Assembly (NCBI GenBank): GCA_964552035.1
Contig: CAZKFN010000017.1
Location: 1 to 32,184, forward strand
Length of the DNA: 32,184 bases
Direction of reading: 5' to 3'
Source: CAZKFN01 sp964552035
GTDB taxonomy: Bacteria > Bacteroidota > Bacteroidia > Flavobacteriales_E > Vicingaceae
Position numbers and translations under genes: made by a program. Below, piece after piece: positions 16,164 to 21,680 of this stretch. Below the pieces are notes generated by a model. The model did no database searches, was not told the origin of the DNA, and worked only from the letters and a program-made list of their open reading frames with translations. Positions within the stretch are counted from its first letter, which is position 1. The number at the start of each line of letters is the position of its first letter.

Positions 16164-17573
16164 ATGGTTAAAATTAAGTTTGGAACTGATGGTTGGAGGG
16201 CAATTATTGCCAAAGAATATACGGTAGATAATGTTGCAAGAATAACAGCAGGAACTGCTCAATGGTTGAAATCTAATTTTGAAAAGCCTTCAGTAGTAGT
16301 AGGACACGATTGTAGATTTGCTGGTGAATTGTTTGCTCAAACTGCTGCAAAAGTCTTTTGTAGCTATGGGATTAAAGTATATTTAGCTAAAGGATTTGTA
16401 AGTACCCCCATGGTTTCCTTAGCAACAGTTCAAATAAAAGCTTCTTTAGGAGTTGTTATTACAGCTTCTCACAATCCTCCTTCTTATAACGGTTTTAAAT
16501 TGAAAGGAAACTTCGGTGGGCCTTTATTGCCTAAACAAGTTCAAGAAGTTGAAGATTTAATTCCAGATCTGAATGACTTTGAATTAGATAAAATTTCTAT
16601 AGAAGACTTGATCGAGAAAGGACAAGTAGAATATTTGGATATAGAGGAAATGTATTTTAGGCAAGTAGAAAGTAGCTTTGATATGGATGCTATAAGAAAT
16701 TCAAAACTCAATTTTGCTTTTGACGCCATGTATGGTGCTGGACAAAATATTATGCGTCGCTTGATGCCGGACATTACCTTTTTGCACGCAGAACATAACC
16801 CAGGATTTGGAGGTCAAGCCCCTGAACCCATTCATAGAAACCTAACCGAATTTTCAGAAGTAATTCGACTTTCTGATGGTGAAATTGACTGTGGATTAGC
16901 TGTTGATGGAGATGCGGATAGAATAGGTTTGTATAACAGCAAAGGAGAATTTATAGATTCGCATCACATTATCTTGTTGCTTATAAAATATTTAGTAGAA
17001 GTAAAGGGGTATCAAGGCAAAGTAGTTTTAGCTTTTTCCGTTTCTCCTAAAGTGAAAAAACTTTGTGAAAAGCTAGGCTTAGAAGTGGAGATAGTTAAAA
17101 TTGGCTTCAAGTATATTGCTGGTTCAATGGTAACAGAAAATGTTTTGCTGGGAGGAGAAGAGTCGGGGGGAATTGCTATAAAAGGACATATTCCGGAACG
17201 CGATGGAATATGGGTGGGTTTGACCATATGGGAATATATGGTAAAATCTAATAAGAGTTTAGAAGAACTTATTGAAGAGGTGTATCAAGATGTTGGGGAG
17301 TTTAAGTTTGAACGCATCGATTTGCATATTGATGAAGATAAAAAACAAGAAATTATGCAAAACTGTGCCCATGGGAAATATAAATCCTTTGGCGAGTATG
17401 AGGTAAAAAGAATTGAAGATATCGATGGATACAAATATTACTTTGATAAGGAAGAATGGGTGATGATTCGCCCTTCAGGAACTGAACCTGTTTTAAGAAC
17501 TTATGCAGAGTCTAAAAATACCGAAAGCGCGTTTAAAATTTTGGAAGCAGTTCACAAAACCATACAAGCATAA
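16164..17573 (+). CDS. Phosphoglucomutase/phosphomannomutase family protein
   Basis: The 469-residue protein has all four domains of an alpha-D-phosphohexomutase. FGTDGWRAII opens it. The phosphorylated serine is Ser102 in VVITASHNPPSYNGFKLKG. The magnesium loop is D248-G-D250-A-D252-R. The sugar-binding loop is LLGGEESGGIAIKGHIPERD, and the phosphate-binding loop RPSGTEPVLRTYAES is in the C-terminal domain. It moves a phosphate between C6 and C1 of a hexose. Glucose, mannose or glucosamine specificity cannot be decided here; the sugar loop GEESGG is compatible with glucose or mannose phosphates. It has its own -7 element after mltG. Confidence 0.92.
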   Translation: MVKIKFGTDGWRAIIAKEYTVDNVARITAGTAQWLKSNFEKPSVVVGHDCRFAGELFAQTAAKVFCSYGIKVYLAKGFVSTPMVSLATVQIKASLGVVITASHNPPSYNGFKLKGNFGGPLLPKQVQEVEDLIPDLNDFELDKISIEDLIEKGQVEYLDIEEMYFRQVESSFDMDAIRNSKLNFAFDAMYGAGQNIMRRLMPDITFLHAEHNPGFGGQAPEPIHRNLTEFSEVIRLSDGEIDCGLAVDGDADRIGLYNSKGEFIDSHHIILLLIKYLVEVKGYQGKVVLAFSVSPKVKKLCEKLGLEVEIVKIGFKYIAGSMVTENVLLGGEESGGIAIKGHIPERDGIWVGLTIWEYMVKSNKSLEELIEEVYQDVGEFKFERIDLHIDEDKKQEIMQNCAHGKYKSFGEYEVKRIEDIDGYKYYFDKEEWVMIRPSGTEPVLRTYAESKNTESAFKILEAVHKTIQA

Positions 17574-17682
17574 ACTAGACAATAATTATTAACTTATAAA
17601 TATCTATTTGGATTAAGTTAAGGTCATAGTTTTTTTATATAATTTTAAAGTCGAATAAAAAAAGATAAATAAAATAGAAAAG

Positions 17683-18801
17683 GTGAAAGCTAACTTATTA
17701 TATATCCTCGTTTTAGGATTTTGTTTCCAAGCTGCAGCTCAATGGTCAGATCAATCTTTTATGTTTGGTGGACTGGAGCGAGAGTATAAACTATATGTGC
17801 CTCTATCTTATGATTCAAACCGCCCGGCATCTTTAATCGTTACATTGCATGGAATGGGGGATGATAGGAATAACTTTAGCCAAGTTGGATTTGACAGAGC
17901 AGCTGAAACTTCTAATTATATTGTTGTTGTACCACAGGCAATTTCAGATAAGTATGCAGGCACGACTTGGAACGCTCAAGCAGGACTATTAGGTTACTAC
18001 CCCAATAAAGATGTAGACGATATAGGTTTTATTAATGCTATAATAGATACAGTTGAAAGTCAATATGCCATTAATTCGGGGAATGTTTTCTTGTGTGGGT
18101 TTTCTATGGGAGGATTTATGGCACAGCGAATGGCTTGTGAAGCTAATTCAAAGTTTTCAGCCATTGCCTCGGTTGCAGGAACCCTAGGGAATAACTTGAG
18201 TTCTTGTCATCCTGGAAGAAGTATTCCTATTGCTCACTTCCACGGCACAAAGGACTTCACCGTAGGATACTATGCCAATGGGTTTGGTTTAAAAGTTGAT
18301 TCTTTAATTCACCTCTGGATGGTGAATAACAATTGCGATACTGTTGCAGTGAAAAATATACTTCCCCACGGCTCTGAAGATACGATAATTGTAGAACACT
18401 ATTTATATCAAGGAGATGATAATGTAGAGCTTTATAAAGTAAATGGTGGGGGACATGTTTGGTTTGAGAAACCTCCCTATAGCATTTCGTATGTGAACGA
18501 GATTATGAAGTTTTTTGGGAAATATGAAAAAGTATCCGGTATTGCTAAATATGAAAAAATACAAACGTTGAAAATTTATCCTAATCCCACGGATAATTTT
18601 ATAGCTATTGATGTTCCTCAGCTCATGCACAATGCACAATTGAAATTATATGATTTGAGTGGAAGATTGATTTATGAAAATCAAGTTAGTGAAAAGCAAG
18701 TTAATCTTTCTTTAAAAGAATTTAACCTCAATTCTGGAACCTATGTCATTAGTCTTGCAGATAATAACAACTATGTTACTCAAAAGGTAATTTTAAACTA
18801 A
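17683..18801 (+). CDS. Secreted LpqC-type (PHB depolymerase-like) esterase with type IX sorting domain
   Basis: The 372-residue protein starts at a GTG. It has a signal peptide (MKANLLYILVLGFCFQAAAQ) and an alpha/beta-hydrolase domain of the LpqC/feruloyl esterase type: LIVTLHGMGDDRNNF (oxyanion loop), nucleophile Ser141 in CGFSMGGFM, Asp in HFHGTKDFTVGY and His in NGGGHVWFEKPP. The last about 75 residues (LKIYPNPTDNFIAI, LKLYDLSGRLIYE, LNSGTYVISLAD) are a type A C-terminal sorting domain for the type IX secretion system. It should therefore reach the cell surface or medium and cleave ester bonds in a polymer or plant-type substrate. The exact substrate is unknown. Confidence 0.9.
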   Translation: MKANLLYILVLGFCFQAAAQWSDQSFMFGGLEREYKLYVPLSYDSNRPASLIVTLHGMGDDRNNFSQVGFDRAAETSNYIVVVPQAISDKYAGTTWNAQAGLLGYYPNKDVDDIGFINAIIDTVESQYAINSGNVFLCGFSMGGFMAQRMACEANSKFSAIASVAGTLGNNLSSCHPGRSIPIAHFHGTKDFTVGYYANGFGLKVDSLIHLWMVNNNCDTVAVKNILPHGSEDTIIVEHYLYQGDDNVELYKVNGGGHVWFEKPPYSISYVNEIMKFFGKYEKVSGIAKYEKIQTLKIYPNPTDNFIAIDVPQLMHNAQLKLYDLSGRLIYENQVSEKQVNLSLKEFNLNSGTYVISLADNNNYVTQKVILN

Positions 18802-18817
18802 AAGAGGTATAAGGCTA

Positions 18818-18985
18818 ATGGCAAGAAAAACCTTTATAACAGTAATAGTGTTAGCCCTATTTTTTATGGCTTGTCAAGAATGAAGTTCCTACAAAAATGT
18901 GAAAAATCAGAGGAAAAAAATCAATCATATAGATGAATATGCTCAAGAAAAAATAATTACGCTACTCCACTATCTTCTAAAATAA
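18818..18985 (+). pseudogene. Small lipoprotein gene cut short by an in-frame TGA
   Basis: An ATG at 18818 opens MARKTFITVIVLALFFMACQ, a textbook lipoprotein signal peptide with a lipobox (FMAC) ahead of Cys19. The frame meets TGA at 18881-18883, two codons after the cysteine, then stays open for 33 more codons (SSYKNVKNQRKKINHIDEY onward) to a TAA at 18983. Either the gene was about 55 residues long and has a nonsense mutation, or only a 21-residue lipopeptide is made. It lies 16 bases behind the esterase gene and could share its transcript. No known family is recognised. Confidence 0.5.
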
Positions 18986-19034
18986 ATTTAAAAAAAACGC
19001 TTTCCCCATAAGGTGTAAAACTTCGTCAACATAT

Positions 19035-19066
19035 TATTCATTTTTGGCCTATCGGCAAAACGAATA
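19035..19066 (-). repeat. Imperfect hairpin downstream of the 19089-19517 gene
   Basis: On the minus strand TATTC-G-TTTTG-CC and GG-C-CAAAA-AT-GAATA can pair around a GATA loop, with small bulges. It begins about 20 bases beyond the gene's stop. There is no clean T-run, so it may be a weak terminator or the folded core of a recombination-site-like element. Confidence 0.4.
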
Positions 19067-19088
19067 CTTAGTTATTGTGTACAGTGTT

Positions 19089-19517
19089 TTATTGTTTTTC
19101 AAGGTCAATTTTTAAAGTCCGATAAGCGATATATTCTACCTCAATTTTTTTCAATTCGCCATTAAATTCCGCTTCATAAATTCCGTTTACATCCGAGTTT
19201 ATTTCTGATGTTTTATTCGAACCGTTTTGTTCAATGGATAATTTTAATTTAGCATTTATAAGAGGTTCTTTTGTTTCAGAGTCAAAAACTTTTCCGCGGA
19301 TTGATTTTTTATTATTTAATTCGGAAATGTTCATTGAAATTTCTCCCATAGTTACGCATCCGTCACGTCCACTAATTCCGTAATCAGGTTTTCTATTCAC
19401 GATTAGTTTATTCGAGCGTTTATTCTCAACGGTTAATTCTGATAATTCAATCAGATTTTTTGTTCCACCACAACTGGAAATCAAAATGGTCAATATTAGG
19501 ATTATTCTTATTTTCAT
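19089..19517 (-). CDS. Lipoprotein with carboxypeptidase-regulatory-like domain
   Basis: I chose the ATG at 19517 (MKIRIILILTILISSCGGTK), because it gives a lipoprotein signal peptide with lipobox LISSC. The longer frame to 19547 adds MSLCTMSKYR, which reads across a flanking inverted repeat. The mature protein of about 125 residues ends in a carboxypeptidase D regulatory-like fold: SIRGKVFDSETKEPLINAKL, then SDVNGIYEAEF and a final beta-rich tail. It is probably attached to the outer membrane or periplasmic face. No enzymatic motif is visible. The gene is flanked by inverted copies of a TTGTGTACA-type sequence (19071-19086 and 19530-19542). Confidence 0.75.
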   Translation of the reverse strand: MKIRIILILTILISSCGGTKNLIELSELTVENKRSNKLIVNRKPDYGISGRDGCVTMGEISMNISELNNKKSIRGKVFDSETKEPLINAKLKLSIEQNGSNKTSEINSDVNGIYEAEFNGELKKIEVEYIAYRTLKIDLEKQ

Positions 19518-19529
19518 TCGGTATTTCGA

Positions 19530-19726
19530 CATTGTACACAACGACAAAATATGGGGCGTAGTGAGTTAAGTAAAGATACAATTTGCTAAAAACTAATTAG
19601 TAAAAATCGCATAGCGATTTTGCACATTTTCTTTACTACAAAATTCGCTTGCGATTTTTACGGAGTTACAAAGAGTAAATAAACTTTCTTAACCTGCTCA
19701 CTCACTATGTACTATATTTAATGTTA
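19530..19726 (-). repeat. Very large imperfect palindrome between two accessory genes (attC-like layout)
   Basis: The core arms 19600-19622 and 19639-19661 are nearly perfect inverted copies (GTAAAAATCGC pairs exactly with GCGATTTTTAC, then GCGATTTTG with CAAAATTCGC allowing one bulge) around a 16-base loop. Outer arms GTAGTGAG-TTAAG (19558-19570) and CTTAA...CTCACTAT (19688-19708) also pair, with an 8-base insertion on one side. The ends read, on the minus strand, CCCATAAC, whose TAA is the stop of the upstream gene, and GTTGTG just before the downstream gene. This is the layout of an integron attC site, but R' and R'' do not match the consensus (GTTRRRY / RYYYAAC). Confidence 0.6.
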
Positions 19727-20374
19727 TGGGCTTTTTTTATTTAATCTATAGCCTACGCCAAAATATGCTAAAAACCCATAGATATGTGTTCTGCCAAATA
19801 GATTCACTAAATTATTTCCTTTATCAAAACCATAAATCATTGTGGCACCAACTCCAAACTTTTGTCTAATAAAGAAATTGTTTCCTAAAGAAATATCCAT
19901 TCCAACGCCAATAGTGTTTTCCCACCAATAATACGGACCATATTCTAAAATGAATTCGTTATATAAAATACCATCCTCAGGTCTATTGACAATCAAAGAT
20001 GAATCATATCTATTCCCCAAATACATTTGTGTTCTTGCACCTGAACGTCTTAGTTGTACGTCATAGAATGCAAAAGCCTTTAAATTCGTGATTTCATAGA
20101 ATGTCCGATGAAAATAGCTTTTAATTGCAAAATACTCATGGGTTTTCACGGGATATAATTTTTTATTGTAAAACTCATTTATTCCTTCATCTAAGTGTCT
20201 TGTAGGTAAATTCACTCCAAAACCAAATCCAAAGTCAATATTTTGTTTATTAAAATTATAATCCATTGAAATGGAATGACCTGATGCTGTGGAATTATAA
20301 CCTCCTAAAACTGATTGGGAAATTACTGTTAACGGTAAAAAAAGCAGCATAACAACTTGAAATTTGTAATTCAT
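19724..20374 (-). CDS. Exported, probably outer-membrane beta-barrel-like protein of unknown function
   Basis: The 216-residue protein has a signal peptide (MNYKFQVVMLLFLPLTVISQ). The rest alternates polar and aromatic or hydrophobic residues, as beta-barrel strands do (HSISMDYNFNKQNIDFGFGF, KTHEYFAIKSYFHRTFYEI, FFIRQKFGVGATMIYGF), and it ends in a strand near IYGFLAYFGVGYRLNKKSP. I do not recognise a family and infer the barrel from strand pattern only. Its stop codon lies inside the end of a large palindrome, and its start is 16 bases after a strong hairpin at 20391-20417, so it may have no promoter of its own between that hairpin and the ATG. Confidence 0.65.
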   Translation of the reverse strand: MNYKFQVVMLLFLPLTVISQSVLGGYNSTASGHSISMDYNFNKQNIDFGFGFGVNLPTRHLDEGINEFYNKKLYPVKTHEYFAIKSYFHRTFYEITNLKAFAFYDVQLRRSGARTQMYLGNRYDSSLIVNRPEDGILYNEFILEYGPYYWWENTIGVGMDISLGNNFFIRQKFGVGATMIYGFDKGNNLVNLFGRTHIYGFLAYFGVGYRLNKKSP

Positions 20375-20390
20375 AATTCAAATTTTTTAA

Positions 20391-20417
20391 AAGGCGAGAA
20401 TTAAACATTCTCGCCTT
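20391..20417 (-). terminator. Perfect 11-bp hairpin, probable terminator of a small upstream unit
   Basis: AAGGCGAGAAT and ATTCTCGCCTT are exact inverted copies around a 5-base loop. On the minus strand the stem ends in CCTTTT followed by A-rich sequence, a short T-run. It would end the transcript that begins near 20557 and lies just upstream of the exported-protein gene that starts at 20374. Confidence 0.6.
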
Positions 20418-20467
20418 AATAATATTATATAAAAACTTTCCAAATTCTAAAGTCAGACTTCCACGAA

Positions 20468-20557
20468 TTATTCCAATGCGCCCAATACTTCCCTCAACAC
20501 CTTATCATCTGATGTTAGGTCAAAAATACAAGATTGTTTTAATTCACTATCAGTCAT
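20468..20557 (-). CDS. Candidate 29-residue small protein
   Basis: ATG at 20557 and TAA at 20468 frame a peptide beginning MTDSELKQSCIFDL and ending DDKVLREVLGALE. It is acidic, helical-looking and has one Cys. A full -7 element (TAGTTTTG, 20563-20570) lies 5 bases before the ATG, so a transcript from it would be nearly leaderless, and a strong hairpin (20391-20417) follows. The same TTTTGTGTTTATGA start region recurs at the 20990 unit. I recognise no family. It could also be a non-coding RNA. Confidence 0.35.
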   Translation of the reverse strand: MTDSELKQSCIFDLTSDDKVLREVLGALE

Positions 20558-20562
20558 AAACA

Positions 20563-20570
20563 CAAAACTA
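20563..20570 (-). promoter_or_regulatory. -7 promoter element for the 20468-20557 unit
   Basis: TAGTTTTG on the minus strand matches TAnnTTTG. The following bases TGTTTATGA are shared exactly with the unit starting at 20990. Confidence 0.45.
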
Positions 20571-20764
20571 ATTTAAAAAAATATTAAAAATGGTCCACAA
20601 CCTATTCGCCCAGGTATTCGAGTCTGTGAACCTTACCAATTGAATGGTACGATAAAGATAAGTAACAATTTTAAATAAATAATAAAATGGAAAGATGAGG
20701 AGTTTGCTTTAAATACAGCAGTTTTTGATAAGTACGAGACGATTAAATCAGCAAATAAAAGAAT

Positions 20765-20847
20765 AAAAAAAAGAGAGTTGTTAAAAGCCCTCGGTAAAGG
20801 ATACAGTCCAATCCAGAATCTTTTATCACTCTCTTGAGACAAAAGTA
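20765..20847 (-). ncRNA. Candidate small structured RNA
   Basis: On the minus strand a full -7 element (TACTTTTG, 20840-20847) is followed within a few bases by AAGAGAGTGATAAAAG (20820-20835), which pairs with CTTTTAACAACTCTCTT (20771-20787, one bulge), and then eight T (20765-20772). The enclosed 32 bases can form an inner GGAT/ATCC stem. The unit is a promoter, a long closed stem and a U-run, the organisation of a short self-terminating RNA of about 70 bases. A minus-strand frame that reads through it needs a TTG start overlapping the promoter and is not credible. Confidence 0.45.
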
Positions 20848-20912
20848 TAAATTATAATTAAATATAACGAGCTACTTAGCTGATTAAATATACTTTATTT
20901 ATAAAGGAAAGC

Positions 20913-21003
20913 TTACAAAATACAAAAGGCAGTAAACGAATTCACTGCCTTGTAAAGAATTTTATACCCGCCTCGCAAGGCTGGATTCATAAACACAAAA
21001 ATA
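20913..21003 (-). ncRNA. Candidate small RNA or leaderless 25-residue peptide gene
   Basis: A full promoter is visible on the minus strand: TTG at 21020-21022, 16 bases, then TATTTTTG (20996-21003). The transcript would begin near the ATG at 20990 and can form CCaGCCT-TGCG-AGGCgGG, then the terminator stem AAGGCAGT (20944-20951) with ACTGCCTT (20926-20933), followed by TTTTGTATTTT. An ATG at 20990 also opens a 25-residue frame (MNPALRGGYKILYK onward, TAA at 20913). It runs through the terminator stem, which makes a purely RNA role more likely, but the peptide cannot be excluded. Confidence 0.4.
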
Positions 21004-21073
21004 CGAGTAATTATGAATACAACATTAATCTTTAAATGTTTTTTGCCATTGTTCGTTCGTTGGGAGTATTCTT

Positions 21074-21478
21074 TTAGGATGTTGAGCAAAGGCGTAACAA
21101 CTCCAAACAAACAATAAAGATGAAAGATAACAATAAAGATTTATCGATGTGTAGATGAAAGTCATCATACAATTCCTTCTGGGGTGTCTGCCTGACTTCA
21201 CGTGCCATGATTGAACAGAAATTAACTTTAGTGGCCTCTTCTAATTGATTGCTCCTAAAAAATAGCTGGTACTATTTTTAATCTCTTCATCACCTTCTAC
21301 CCAATAGTTCTTTAAGATAACTTTGTTGTACTTCAGCGGGTTGTTTTTCCCAAAGGAGGATGCCATTCCTAAAACTTTTCGAGCAGGATCAAACTTTATA
21401 GTGATTGTACTTTTATTACTTTTATCAAACGGTAGTGTATTAAGACATTTAATATAATCGTTTAATGAAATTTTTCAT
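21074..21478 (-). pseudogene. Degraded gene of unknown function upstream of the tracrRNA
   Basis: An ATG at 21478 goes out of frame within a run of five A; removing one A gives MKISLNDYIKCLNTLPF and then ITIKFDPARKVLGMASSFG and VILKNYWVEGDEEIKNS, coding-like and open to a TAG at 21241. A second frame overlaps and continues QLEEATKVNFCSIMAREVRQ, TPQKELYDDFHLHIDKS. Two frameshifts would join these into one protein of about 125 residues or more. No family is recognised. The remnant shows that the segment before the CRISPR locus has been decaying, or that a foreign gene was once there. Confidence 0.4.
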
Positions 21479-21565
21479 TTTACTTTTTGATCGAATAAAT
21501 TAAAAATTTAAGAAATTTTACTATCTTAGGAGTTTGAAAAGAGATAGTTATAAAAAACCAGTTAT

Positions 21566-21599
21566 AAAAAAAGGAGTCCCACGGAAGTACGCAGGACTC
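21566..21599 (-). terminator. Intrinsic terminator of the tracrRNA
   Basis: On the minus strand GAGTCC (21594-21599) pairs with GGACTC (21574-21579), extended inward by TGCG/CGTG with wobble pairs, loop TACTTC, then seven T (21566-21572). It ends the tracrRNA and belongs to its mature structure. Confidence 0.85.
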
Positions 21600-21656
21600 A
21601 AGATTTTCATCTACGGCATATAGCCTTATTGTGATAAGATTACTTTCCAAAGATAT
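21566..21656 (-). ncRNA. tracrRNA of the type II-C CRISPR system
   Basis: The anti-repeat (21628-21656) pairs with the crRNA repeat in blocks: CACAAU with GUUGUG, GUAAUC with GAUUAC, AAA with UUU after a bulge, and AUAUCUUU with AAGGAUAU. It is followed by AAGGCUAUAUGCCG, UAGAUGAAAAUCU and a terminator stem GAGUCCUGCG / CGUGGGACUC with loop UACUUC and seven T. The CACAAUAAGGC stretch is the same as in Neisseria-type tracrRNAs. It is transcribed opposite to cas9, from a promoter that overlaps the anti-repeat, so the mature 5' end may lie within it (about 75 bases, anti-repeat of about 15). Confidence 0.92.
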
Positions 21657-21676
21657 GAAAAAAAATTAAACTACAA
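21648..21676 (-). promoter_or_regulatory. tracrRNA promoter inside the anti-repeat
   Basis: On the minus strand TTG (21674-21676), an 18-base spacer and TATCTTTG (21648-21655) match the complete Bacteroidota promoter (TTG, 17-23 bases, TAnnTTTG). The -7 element overlaps the anti-repeat, where the repeat strand reads TATCCTTA. The -33 element is 5 bases upstream of the cas9 ATG, so cas9 and tracrRNA share their start region on opposite strands. Confidence 0.7.
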
Positions 21677-21680
21677 TAAA

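Noticed and set aside
20605..20640. TTCGAGTC resembling a tRNA T-loop
   Set aside because: No T-stem, acceptor stem or cloverleaf can be formed around it.
20577..20837. Plus-strand frame with one internal stop (GPQPIRPGIRVCEPY..., KWKDEEFALNTAVFDKYETI..., ending GYSPIQNLLSLS)
   Set aside because: It has no start codon and contains a TAA at 20676. It may be an old gene remnant, but no family is recognised and its end overlaps the better-supported small-RNA candidate.
20633..20842. Minus-strand frame of 69 codons
   Set aside because: It needs a TTG start that overlaps the -7 element, crosses a closed stem with a T8 run, and has low-complexity composition in its second half.
21545..21571. Direct repeat AGTTATAAAAAA, two copies next to the tracrRNA terminator
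   Set aside because: Low complexity; best explained by the A-rich (T-run on minus) tail of the terminator and its surroundings.
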